A stretch of DNA of 10,162 bases, taken from assembly GCA_902373595.1 (NCBI GenBank), contig CABKMX010000018.1, positions 1 through 10,162 of the forward strand. The letters run 5' to 3'. Shown one piece after another: positions 1 to 6,338 of the stretch. The notes below the pieces were generated by a model. That model searched no databases, was not told the DNA's origin, and saw only the letters and a list, made by a program, of their open reading frames with translations. This stretch comes from an uncultured Christensenellaceae bacterium (GTDB lineage Bacteria; Bacillota; Clostridia; Christensenellales; UBA3700). The stretch's first letter is position 1. Each line of letters starts with the position of its first letter. The position numbers were made by a program, and so were the translations under genes.

Positions 1-229
1 CCTTTTCACGCATGACCAAAGTGTTGAATGTGATCTCTTTCCCGAACGAAAACACAGCCTCGCCGCCCTCGCCGCCGGACGCGATCTCAAACTCGCCGCT
101 CTCCGCCAGATTTTGGTAATTTGCGGCGATCTCGTCGGGGGTCTCGACGGGACCGCAGCCGACGAGCGCGATCGCACAGATCGGGATCGCGATCGCGACG
201 ATCGACAGCAATGCAACGATCTTTTTCAT
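1..229 (-). CDS. Lipoprotein, N-terminal part only (C-terminal part lies off the window)
   Basis: The visible 76 residues begin with MKKIVALLSI, a hydrophobic signal segment, and a lipobox LVGC that places the lipidated cysteine at residue 25, so the protein is probably anchored on the outer face of the membrane. An acidic, glycine-rich linker follows. The visible part ends in FSFGKEITFNTLVMREK (residues 61-76), which resembles the strand pattern of the galactose-binding-like (F5/8 type C) domain found at the end of alpha-L-fucosidases. That would suggest a carbohydrate-binding or glycosidase lipoprotein, but too little is visible to decide. The ATG at 227-229 is preceded by AGGAGG at a good distance and by a strong promoter. 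The reading frame is open to the window edge. Confidence 0.75.
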   Translation of the reverse strand, partial: MKKIVALLSIVAIAIPICAIALVGCGPVETPDEIAANYQNLAESGEFEIASGGEGGEAVFSFGKEITFNTLVMREK

Positions 230-256
230 AATTTCCTCCTGATGCTCGATGAATTT

Positions 257-286
257 ATTATATCGTGCGCGGACGCGGTCTGTCAA
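257..286 (-). promoter_or_regulatory. Sigma-A promoter of the partial lipoprotein gene
   Basis: On the minus strand a perfect -35 TTGACA (281-286) and a perfect -10 TATAAT (257-262) are separated by 18 bases. Transcription would start near 250, giving a leader of about 20 bases that carries AGGAGG just before the ATG at 229. The -35 lies a few bases beyond the T-run of the upstream terminator, so the two genes are transcribed separately. Confidence 0.85.
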
Positions 287-289
287 CAC

Positions 290-316
290 AAAAAAAAGAC
301 CGCCCGAAGGCGGTCC
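290..316 (-). terminator. Rho-independent terminator of the DUF1508 gene
   Basis: Bases 298-304 (GACCGCC) pair with 309-315 (GGCGGTC) around a four-base CGAA loop. On the minus strand the hairpin is followed by eight T residues (290-297). It begins about a dozen bases after the stop codon of the DUF1508 gene. Confidence 0.9.
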
Positions 317-328
317 GTGCGGACGTTC

Positions 329-718
329 CTATTCCTCTTTGACGACCTCGGCTTCCGCCGCCCATTTAGCAAGCGAAGCGATGCCCTTTTTGCAGCTGTC
401 CTTGGACGCATAGCCGTCCTCGGAGGTGCAGATGAGCTCGCCGTTGCTCGCCTTGAGGCGATAGCGGTACTTGCCCGCCTTGTCCATGTAGATCTCGAAC
501 TTGGGATTGGTGAGCTGCTCGAATTTCTGCAATGTTTGATCTTCGATCTTTGCGCCCGTATTCCTGCGCACGCTCTCGATGCCGGCTTTGCATGCCGAAA
601 AGCTGGAATACCCGGTGCCGCCGCTGACGGCGATGGTCTCCTTGTTGGAAGCTTTGAGACGATAGTTCCAATATCCCTTGGCGGTCTTGTAACATACAAA
701 TTGTCCTTTTGCTGCCAT
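329..718 (-). CDS. Tandem DUF1508 (YegP/UPF0339 family) protein
   Basis: This 129-residue protein is two copies of the small DUF1508 module. Copy 1 spans about residues 6-52 and copy 2 about residues 73-119. Each has a beta strand (FVCY, FEIY), the hallmark YRLKASN with a following strand, a GY motif, and a C-terminal helix beginning with a conserved Cys-Lys (ACKAGI, SCKKGI). The family is widespread, small and cytosolic. Its function is not firmly established, although some members respond to stress. A GAGAGG-type ribosome binding site precedes the ATG at 716-718. The gene is a single transcription unit with its own promoter and terminator. Copy 2 is closer to the usual consensus, while copy 1 has an extra glycine in the turn before GY. 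The family assignment is confident; the role is unknown. Confidence 0.92.
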   Translation of the reverse strand: MAAKGQFVCYKTAKGYWNYRLKASNKETIAVSGGTGYSSFSACKAGIESVRRNTGAKIEDQTLQKFEQLTNPKFEIYMDKAGKYRYRLKASNGELICTSEDGYASKDSCKKGIASLAKWAAEAEVVKEE

Positions 719-760
719 AGTACACCTCTCTTTTGTGTATTGCGGTCCCCCTCATTTTCA

Positions 761-789
761 ATTGTACAACATCGGCGGTAATTTTTCAA
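761..789 (-). promoter_or_regulatory. Sigma-A promoter of the DUF1508 gene
   Basis: On the minus strand, TTGAAA (784-789) and TACAAT (761-766) are separated by 17 bases. Transcription would begin near 754, leaving a leader of about 35 bases with the ribosome binding site at roughly 722-731. Confidence 0.8.
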
Positions 790-939
790 CCCCTCAATGT
801 AAAATCGAGGTAAAACTTTGGCGCGCGGCTTTGAAGACAAAATAAATCGTTTTTGACAAACCTACCTATTTTTTCGTCCCCGTGTCGATAATATATGATT
901 TTCGTTCTCATGCAGCGACGAAGCGCATGTCTTTTGAAG

Positions 940-968
940 TTGACTTGCCGCCCGGGTCAATGTATAAT
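940..968 (+). promoter_or_regulatory. Sigma-A promoter of the GH16 lipoprotein gene
   Basis: TTGACT (940-945) and TATAAT (963-968) are separated by 17 bases. The predicted start near 975 leaves a leader of about 20 bases with AAAGGAG ahead of the ATG at 997. This promoter supports the 997 start over an upstream in-frame ATG at 895, which would precede the promoter. Confidence 0.85.
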
Positions 969-996
969 AGGCTCGAACAGACAAAGGAGTCGTCGC

Positions 997-1980
997 ATGA
1001 AAAAATTCGCTTTTATCGTCGTCGCGGCAATGCTGGTCGCGGCGCTCATCCCCGCCGTCTCCGCTTGCGGCAACGCAGATCGCACCGAAGAACTGCACGC
1101 CGAACTCGAAAGCATGGGCTACACTCTCGCGTTTGAGGACAACTTCGACGGCGACGAGATCGACTACACCAAGTGGCGCGTCGGCTACAACGTCGGCGCG
1201 GGCGAGGACGGAGCTCTCCGCCGCGCCGGCTATTACGAGGTATCCGACGACACGATCGACGTGTCCGACGGCGTCCTGACCGTCTCCACTCTCTACAAGG
1301 ACGGGCAATACGGCGAGGGCTGGTACACCTGCTGGCTGGAATCGAGCGTGCTCGGCAGCATGGGCTCGGAGGCGCCGATACTCTGCGCCGAAGAGGACTA
1401 CCGCGGGTTTGAGTCGACTTACGGCTATTTCGAAGTCCGCTGCATCGCGCCGCCGTGCGAGGGCATTTGGTCGGCGTTTTGGATGATGCCCAACTCAGAT
1501 GGCATGTCTGGCATGGGCGGCGAACCGGGCGGCGCGGACGGCGTCGAGGTCGACGTCATGGAGTCGCCCTACTACTATTGGGGCGCGCCCAAACGCGACA
1601 ACGTCAGGCATGTGCTCCACGGCGACGGTTACACCTACAACAAGACGGAAAGCTCCGAGGACATACGCGTGCGCGATATGTACTCCTCCTTCCATACCTA
1701 CGGAGTGCTGTGGACGGAGACGGAATATGTGTTCTACATCGACGGCAACGAGACGTGGCGCACGACCTACAACGTCGACGGCGAGCATATGGGCGTGTCG
1801 CACGTTCCGCAATATATGATTTTGTCCGTAGAGGTCGGAGGCTATGCGGACGGCGACGTCCCCGTCCCCGGCAAAAACAACGACGGCACGCCCTATTGGT
1901 GCGGCGACCCGATGAACAACGACTTGACGAAAAGCTATGACTTCGTCATCGACTACGTCAAGGTCTATTGCAAGGATTGA
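997..1980 (+). CDS. Secreted GH16 family glycoside hydrolase lipoprotein (laminarinase/beta-glucanase type)
   Basis: The 327-residue protein starts MKKFAFIVVAAMLVAAL and has a lipobox VSAC, so Cys24 should be lipidated and the enzyme held outside the cell. The GH16 beta-jelly-roll fold begins at LAFEDNFDGDEIDYTKW (44-60). TYGYFEVR (141-148) and WSAFWMMP (158-165) form substrate-cleft strands. The catalytic signature EVDVME gives nucleophile Glu184, Asp186 and acid/base Glu189. This E-x-D-x-x-E form, with the extra residue, is typical of laminarinases and related beta-1,3- or mixed-linkage glucanases rather than lichenases. VIDYVKVY closes the domain near the C terminus. No second domain is present. 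The gene stands alone, with no sugar transporter or regulator beside it. The exact polysaccharide substrate cannot be read from the sequence. Confidence 0.93.
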   Translation: MKKFAFIVVAAMLVAALIPAVSACGNADRTEELHAELESMGYTLAFEDNFDGDEIDYTKWRVGYNVGAGEDGALRRAGYYEVSDDTIDVSDGVLTVSTLYKDGQYGEGWYTCWLESSVLGSMGSEAPILCAEEDYRGFESTYGYFEVRCIAPPCEGIWSAFWMMPNSDGMSGMGGEPGGADGVEVDVMESPYYYWGAPKRDNVRHVLHGDGYTYNKTESSEDIRVRDMYSSFHTYGVLWTETEYVFYIDGNETWRTTYNVDGEHMGVSHVPQYMILSVEVGGYADGDVPVPGKNNDGTPYWCGDPMNNDLTKSYDFVIDYVKVYCKD

Positions 1981-1994
1981 ACGTCCCGACAGAC

Positions 1995-2032
1995 AAAAGC
2001 CGCCGCACAAAACGCGCGGCGGCTTCTTTTTT
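1995..2032. terminator. Terminator between the convergent GH16 and metA genes, probably bidirectional
   Basis: AGCCGCCGC (1998-2006) pairs with GCGGCGGCT (2016-2024) around a nine-base loop. On the plus strand it is followed by TTCTTTTTT (2024-2032), which serves the GH16 gene. On the minus strand a shorter T-run (1995-1998) could also serve the smpB-metY-metA transcript, which ends at 2041. Confidence 0.85.
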
Positions 2033-2040
2033 GAAACGAT

Positions 2041-2949
2041 TCACTCCTCGAACGAATAGGGCGTGACCTGATAGACGTAATAGTTGAGCCAATTGTAGTA
2101 GATGAGATTGGCTGTCCCTCTCCACGTCATATTGATGCGATTGATGTCGCCGTCAATGAAGTAGTTGACCGGCGGTGCGATGTCCAAGCCCTTGTCAAGG
2201 TCGCGCAGATACTCGTTTTTGAGCGTCTCGCGGTCGTACTCTCCGTGCCCGAAGAAAAAGAATCTGCGGTTGTCGAGGCTCTTGGCGATTGCGATCTTGC
2301 ATTCGTCGCCGTAGGCAAGCACCTTGAGCCGCTTGTCGTTCATCACCGCGTCTACGTCGACGTCGGTATGACGGCTCATCGGAACATTGATGACGTCGTC
2401 CGCTCCCTTGAGCAGCAGCTCGTTGTCGTCGCAGCAGCGCGCCGGATAGATGCCGAACAGCTTGCGCTCCAAGTTGTGCTTGTCGATGCCGTAGTGGAAC
2501 TTGAGCGCCGCCTGCGCGCCCCAGCATATGTAGATCGTCGAGGTGACGTTGGTCTCGGTGAACTCCATGATCTTTTCCAGCTCTTCCCAATAGGCAACCC
2601 GCTCGAAAGGCAGCGTCTCGACGGGGGCGCCGGTGATGATCATTCCGTCGAAGTGGCGGTCCTTGACCTCGTCGAACTTCTTGTAAAATTTCTGCATATG
2701 CGCGAGCGGCGTATTTTTGCTTTTATACGTGCCCGTGTTGATAAGCGTCACATTTACTTGAAGCGGCGAGTTGCCCAAAAGCCTGAGCAATTGAGTCTCG
2801 GTCTCCACCTTTGTCGGCATCAGATTGACGATCGCGATGTCGATCGGACGGATGTCCTGCGTCCACGCGCGGTGGGAGTCCATCACGAAGATGTTCTCTT
2901 TGGTCAGCTTGTTGTACGCAGGCAGTTCCTTGGGTATGATTATCGGCAC
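2041..2949 (-). CDS. metA: Homoserine O-acyltransferase, predicted O-acetyltransferase (MetA family)
   Basis: This 302-residue cytosolic enzyme acylates homoserine, the first dedicated step of methionine synthesis. Its length matches the family. The catalytic residues are in the standard places: nucleophile Cys142 in YICWGAQAAL, and His235 and Glu237 in FFGHGEYD. Residue 111, in GAPVETLPFE, is glutamate. In this family Glu111 is linked to acetyl-CoA use and Gly111 to succinyl-CoA use, so the product is predicted to be O-acetylhomoserine. That fits the adjacent MetY, which consumes it. The start is taken as GTG at 2947-2949, giving the usual N terminus (M)PIIIPKELPA, with a strong AGGAGG at 2956-2961. 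An upstream ATG would overlap the end of metY and add 19 unlikely residues. The gap from the metY stop is 16 bases, so translation may be coupled. Confidence 0.95.
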   Translation of the reverse strand: MPIIIPKELPAYNKLTKENIFVMDSHRAWTQDIRPIDIAIVNLMPTKVETETQLLRLLGNSPLQVNVTLINTGTYKSKNTPLAHMQKFYKKFDEVKDRHFDGMIITGAPVETLPFERVAYWEELEKIMEFTETNVTSTIYICWGAQAALKFHYGIDKHNLERKLFGIYPARCCDDNELLLKGADDVINVPMSRHTDVDVDAVMNDKRLKVLAYGDECKIAIAKSLDNRRFFFFGHGEYDRETLKNEYLRDLDKGLDIAPPVNYFIDGDINRINMTWRGTANLIYYNWLNYYVYQVTPYSFEE

Positions 2950-2955
2950 AGGCTC

Positions 2956-2961
2956 CCTCCT
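2956..2961 (-). promoter_or_regulatory. Ribosome binding site that fixes the GTG start of metA
   Basis: A perfect AGGAGG on the minus strand lies six bases upstream of GTG 2947-2949, in the short gap after the metY stop (2966-2968). It decides the non-ATG start and suggests efficient re-initiation after metY. Confidence 0.85.
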
Positions 2962-2965
2962 CCGC

Positions 2966-4252
2966 TCATTGCGGCAGGCCGTCCAACGCCTGTTTGACGT
3001 CCGCAATCAGGTCGTCGATGTTTTCGATGCCGACGGACAGCCTGATCAATTCGGGTTTGACGCCCGCCTCTTCCAGCTCGCGGTCGTTCATCTGACGATG
3101 AGTCGCGCTCGCCGGATGCAGACAGCAGCTGCGCGCGTCGGCGACGTGCGTCTCGATCGCGATGGTCCTGAGCTTTTTCATAAACTCTTCCGCCGCCTTT
3201 CTGCCGCCCTTGACGCCGAAACTGAGCACGCCGCACGAGCCTTTGGGCAGATACTTGCGCCCGAGGTCGTAGCACTTGTCGCCCGGCAATCCGCAATAGG
3301 TGACCCAGGACACCGCTTTGTGTCCCTGCAAAAACTCAGCCATCTTTTGGGCGTTGGCGCAATGTCTCTCCATGCGCAGCGCGAGGCTTTCAAGCCCGAG
3401 GTTGAGATAGTATGCATTCTGCGGCGACTGCATAGCGCCGAAGTCCCTCATCAATTGCGCGGTCGCCTTTGTGATGAACGCGCCCTCTTTGCCGAATCTC
3501 TCGGCATAGACGATGCCGTGATAGCTGTCGTCGGGAGTGGTCAGCCCCGGGAACTTGTCCGCGTGCGCCATCCAATCGAACTTGCCCGAATCGACGATCG
3601 CTCCGCCGAGCGCCGCGCCGTGGCCGTCCATATACTTTGTCGTGGAATGGGTGACGATGTCGGCGCCCCACTCGAACGGACGGCAGTTGATCGGAGTCGC
3701 GAAGGTGTTGTCCACAATCAGCGGCACGCCGTGCGCGTGCGCCGCATTTGCAAATCTCTCGATGTCGAACACAATGACCGCGGGGTTTGCGATCGTCTCG
3801 CCGAACACCGCCTTGGTGTTGGGACGGAACGCCGCCTCGAGCTCTTCGTCCGAGCAGTCGGGCTTGACAAAGGTGAACTCGACGCACATCTTGCGCATCG
3901 TGACGTGGAAGAGATTGAACGTGCCGCCGTAGATTGTCGACGACGCGACGACGTGGTCGCCTGCGGTCGCGATGTTGAACACCGCGAAGAAGTTCGCCGC
4001 CTGGCCGGACGAGGTCAGCATCGCGGCAGTACCGCCTTCGAGCTCGCATATCTTTTTCGCGACATTGTCTACGGTCGGATTTTGCAGGCGGCTGTAAAAA
4101 TAGCCGTTCTCCTCGAGGTCGAACAATTTCGCCATATGTTCGCTGGTGTCGTATTTGAAAGTCGTGCTTTGGATTATCGGCAGTTGGCGCGGTTCGCCGT
4201 TGCCCGGCACATAGCCGCCCTGCACGCAAATTGTCTCTATCTTTTTGTCCAT
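2966..4252 (-). CDS. metY: O-acetylhomoserine sulfhydrylase (aminocarboxypropyltransferase), PLP-dependent
   Basis: The 428-residue protein belongs to the Cys/Met-metabolism PLP family and has the length typical of O-acetylhomoserine sulfhydrylase, about 30-50 residues longer than cystathionine synthases or lyases. It joins O-acetylhomoserine with sulfide to give homocysteine. Visible features are YSRLQNPT (53-60), whose Tyr-x-Arg contacts the cofactor phosphate of the partner subunit; SSGQAA (81-86); DNTFATP (181-187); and HSTTKYMDGHG, with the PLP-binding Lys206. HPASATHRQ and LIRLSVGIEN near the C terminus are also typical. AAGGAGA precedes the ATG at 4250-4252. The gene sits 16 bases after smpB and 16 bases before metA, so the three form one operon. 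Cystathionine gamma-synthase is a less likely reading, because of the length and the acetyl-type MetA. Confidence 0.95.
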   Translation of the reverse strand: MDKKIETICVQGGYVPGNGEPRQLPIIQSTTFKYDTSEHMAKLFDLEENGYFYSRLQNPTVDNVAKKICELEGGTAAMLTSSGQAANFFAVFNIATAGDHVVASSTIYGGTFNLFHVTMRKMCVEFTFVKPDCSDEELEAAFRPNTKAVFGETIANPAVIVFDIERFANAAHAHGVPLIVDNTFATPINCRPFEWGADIVTHSTTKYMDGHGAALGGAIVDSGKFDWMAHADKFPGLTTPDDSYHGIVYAERFGKEGAFITKATAQLMRDFGAMQSPQNAYYLNLGLESLALRMERHCANAQKMAEFLQGHKAVSWVTYCGLPGDKCYDLGRKYLPKGSCGVLSFGVKGGRKAAEEFMKKLRTIAIETHVADARSCCLHPASATHRQMNDRELEEAGVKPELIRLSVGIENIDDLIADVKQALDGLPQ

Positions 4253-4268
4253 ATGTTCTCCTTTGCCT

Positions 4269-4733
4269 TCATCGGCGCGAGTTGTATTCTTTGAGTGTGC
4301 GTTCGATCTGTCTCTTTGAGTCGCGCTCGGCGATGGTCTTGCGCTTGTCGTGCAATTCCTTGCCTCTCGCGAGCCCGACCTCGACCTTGATCAGTCCGCG
4401 TTTGAAATATATCTTTGTCGGCACGAGGGTGAAGCCCTTTTGCTCGACCTTGCCTCTCAGTCTGTTGATCTCGGTTTTGCGCAGCAACAGCTTGCGCATT
4501 CGCCTGGGGTCCGCATTGAAAAAGCTGCCCTTCTCGTACGGCGAAATATGGACGTTGATCATGAAGATCTCGCCGTCCTTGATCACGCAATAGCCGTCCT
4601 TGAGATTGACGTGCCCGAGGCGCACGGACTTGACCTCGCTGCCGAGGAGTTCCACCCCCGCCTCGTAGGTCTCGTCGATGAAATAGTCGAAGTACGCCTT
4701 CTTGTTGGTCGCAATGATCTTAATCCCGTCCAT
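4269..4733 (-). CDS. smpB: SsrA-binding protein SmpB (trans-translation)
   Basis: This 154-residue basic protein binds tmRNA and brings it to stalled ribosomes. The oligonucleotide-binding beta barrel begins at [15 protein letters not shown] (5-19), followed by [13 protein letters not shown] (26-38) and the [24 protein letters not shown] segment (residues 108-131), split here by description only. The basic C-terminal tail (residues 132-154), which enters the mRNA channel, is present. The chosen ATG (4731-4733) gives the normal family length. Longer in-frame starts would run into the secG terminator region. The ribosome binding site is modest (AGGAC). The gene heads a run with metY and metA. 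No ssrA gene is visible in this window. Confidence 0.96.
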   Translation of the reverse strand: MDGIKIIATNKKAYFDYFIDETYEAGVELLGSEVKSVRLGHVNLKDGYCVIKDGEIFMINVHISPYEKGSFFNADPRRMRKLLLRKTEINRLRGKVEQKGFTLVPTKIYFKRGLIKVEVGLARGKELHDKRKTIAERDSKRQIERTLKEYNSRR

Positions 4734-4764
4734 ATGTCCTATATATTTTAGCATACGCGCGCAT

Positions 4765-4793
4765 TTTATACAACTCATTGCGCGCATTGTCCT
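4765..4793 (-). promoter_or_regulatory. Possible promoter of the smpB-metY-metA operon
   Basis: On the minus strand, AGGACA (4788-4793) and TATAAA (4765-4770) are separated by 17 bases. This leaves a leader of about 25 bases that keeps the ribosome binding site intact. An alternative, TTGTAT-17-TAAAAT (-10 at 4745-4750), would start transcription only about five bases before the ATG. No riboswitch or operator can be seen in the 31 bases between the predicted -10 and the start codon. Confidence 0.45.
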
Positions 4794-4800
4794 CGCAAAC

Positions 4801-4825
4801 AAAAAGCCCGCCGATGTCGGCGGGC
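4801..4825 (-). terminator. Rho-independent terminator of secG
   Basis: GCCCGCCG (4806-4813) pairs with CGGCGGGC (4818-4825) around a four-base loop. On the minus strand it is followed by TTTTTGTTTG. It lies about 18 bases after the secG stop codon and separates secG from smpB. Confidence 0.9.
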
Positions 4826-4842
4826 GCTTCTGTCTTGATGTG

Positions 4843-5142
4843 TCACTGCAAGACGATGAAGTAGACGATCGAGATGACCATCAGCAGCACGAGGAACACG
4901 ATGGTCAGCTTTTTGAGGATGCTGTCGCGGTTGCGTCCCTTGTTCTTGCCCGCATAGGTATCCGTCTCGCGCTCGCTGCCGCCGAGACTGCCGATGTTGT
5001 CGTTGGTGCCTTTCTGCATCAGGATGCAGACGATCGCCGCGACGCCCATCAGCGCCATAACGATCATCAAAAGCGGCTCCAGCCACCTGGAGACCTCGTT
5101 GGGAATGAGTGCGATCGCCGCAGTTATATATGTGAAATTCAT
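4843..5142 (-). CDS. secG: Preprotein translocase subunit SecG
   Basis: SecG is the small non-essential partner of SecYE in the export channel. This 99-residue protein has its two membrane helices at about residues 21-43 ([22 protein letters not shown] region) and 77-97 ([17 protein letters not shown] region). They are joined by the typical cytoplasmic loop with QKG, a glycine/serine stretch, and [19 protein letters not shown] good ribosome binding site, GGAGG (5154-5158), lies 11 bases ahead of the ATG at 5140-5142, a slightly long spacing. The gene has its own promoter and terminator. It lies upstream of smpB as in many Bacillota, but without the rnr gene that usually stands between them. 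Confidence 0.9.
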   Translation of the reverse strand: MNFTYITAAIALIPNEVSRWLEPLLMIVMALMGVAAIVCILMQKGTNDNIGSLGGSERETDTYAGKNKGRNRDSILKKLTIVFLVLLMVISIVYFIVLQ

Positions 5143-5178
5143 CTTGCGAATTTCCTCCGATCACTTTGTTGCCAAAAT

Positions 5179-5207
5179 ATAATACCATACCGCAAACGTT
5201 TTGACAA
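5179..5207 (-). promoter_or_regulatory. Sigma-A promoter of secG
   Basis: On the minus strand, TTGTCA (5202-5207) and TATTAT (5179-5184) are separated by 17 bases. Transcription would start near 5172, about 30 bases before the ATG. No clear hairpin terminator is seen between the phosphoesterase gene (stop at 5248) and this promoter, so some readthrough into secG is possible. Confidence 0.8.
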
Positions 5208-5247
5208 GCAAAATGGGCGATATTTTTTCACAATGCGACTCTTGGGG

Positions 5248-6317
5248 TCATTTTGCCTCGCGAACGACCTCGTTGCGGACGTCGACGCCGCCGTCTCCGA
5301 TTGTAATCACCGTGCCGCCGTACTCGGTGGCGTCGTTCCAAAACGTCGGCGACGGCCCCGTCTTTAGCCCATAGCCGAGACGCACGCCGTCGACATAGAC
5401 GTAGGCGTCGTTTTCGTGGTCGTGCCCGAAGAACGCGTGCGTCAGACCGCTCGCCTTCGCGACGTCGAACAGTCCGCTGTTGAGGTCGGGCGCACACGGC
5501 TCGTACGCGCACGATCCGCCGCCGTACTCCTCGGGGATGTACAGCCGGCCGTCCTCGCCCTCGACCGCATATTTTTCGACCGCGTCGCGCATCTCGGGAT
5601 AGGGGAAGTGAGAGAAGGTCATCGAGGGAACGCGCGTGCCGTACTCGGCGGCAAGCCCGTCGACGTTCCACTTGTACCACTCGATTTGAGCAAAGTCGAC
5701 CCAGATCTCGGAACTGCCTATGTCGCCGCCGTAGTCGGTATATCTGCCGTTGTCCATCAGACAGAGCGAATAGACTGGCTCGTCGCCCTCGAAGATGTTG
5801 ACAAAATAGTTGCCGACGCCGTACATGTTCGCGGGACCTCTGTCGAACAGACAATGCTCCGCCGCCTCGAACTTATCCGCCTGCCAAAGCAGCGTCGCGT
5901 TGCCCTCGGCGTCGTGATTGCCGAACACAGGCGCCCACGGGATGCCGTAGCTCTCCATCTTTCGGACGAGGCTCCTTGTCAAGAAGTCCGTCCCCAACCG
6001 GAGACGTTGTCGCCCGGCAAAATGATAAGGTTGGGATTTACGCGCTTTACAAGCTCGTCCATAATCTCGTAAGTCTCGTTGTTGTCCCACGCGAACAACC
6101 AAAGCTGTATGTCGGTGAACAGCAGGATGACAAAGTCCTCGCCCGCCGTCTTTTGCACCTTTGCGACCTCCGCCGAAGAATACTCGTCGAGCGGAGACCA
6201 ATACTCCGTCTTTGCGCCGCCCTGCCTTGAGCATAACACTATCAGCGCCGTCGTCAAGAGGACGACCGCCACCACCGCTACAGTGATCGCAAGTTTAGCC
6301 TTTGTTGTCATATCCAT
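5248..6317 (-). pseudogene. Membrane-anchored calcineurin-like metallophosphoesterase, frameshifted
   Basis: The gene reads in two frames. The first part (ATG at 6315-6317) has a membrane segment at residues 8-29, then FTDIQLW (67-73) and LPGDNVSG (100-107), and stops early at 5979. The second part, in the -1 frame, continues with FLTRSLVRKMESYG, FGNHD, SHFPYPE and GHDHEND and ends at 5248. These are the ordered metal-binding motifs of the calcineurin-like (Dcr2/purple-acid-like) phosphoesterases, so the halves belong together. The break lies near 5991-6000, where one base seems to be missing in the stretch coding for the GLG turn. All motifs downstream are intact, so the lesion is recent or a sequencing error. 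The usual D-x-H of motif I reads D-I-Q (Gln71). The predicted protein would sit outside the cell on an N-terminal anchor. The gene follows the glycosidase by 21 bases and lacks a strong ribosome binding site. Confidence 0.85.
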
Positions 6318-6338
6318 CTCGTTTTCAGCGATACGTAT

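Noticed and set aside
283-840. Open frames overlapping the DUF1508 gene on both strands
   Set aside because: They run across the clear promoter and terminator of the DUF1508 gene and have arginine-rich, low-complexity translations typical of shadow frames.
853-892. A second plus-strand TTGACA (853-858) with GATAAT (887-892)
   Set aside because: The spacing is 28 bases, too long for a promoter, and a much better one lies at 940-968.
895-996. Upstream ATG extending the GH16 protein by 34 residues
   Set aside because: The -35 and -10 boxes (940-968) lie inside that extension, and the ATG at 997 gives a proper lipoprotein signal with a ribosome binding site.
2825-4294. Long plus-strand open frame of 489 codons
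   Set aside because: It lies antisense to metA and metY, whose products are clearly recognised. High GC third positions create such shadow frames, and this one shows no family motif.
4734-4842. SAM riboswitch, T-box or ssrA gene between secG and smpB
   Set aside because: Only the secG terminator and promoter-like boxes are visible; the gap is too short for these RNAs and no tag-peptide reading frame is present.
5979-6005. Programmed -1 frameshift in the phosphoesterase
   Set aside because: No X-XXY-YYZ slippery heptamer is seen at the junction, and no strong downstream hairpin or pseudoknot was recognised, so a mutation or sequence error is preferred.
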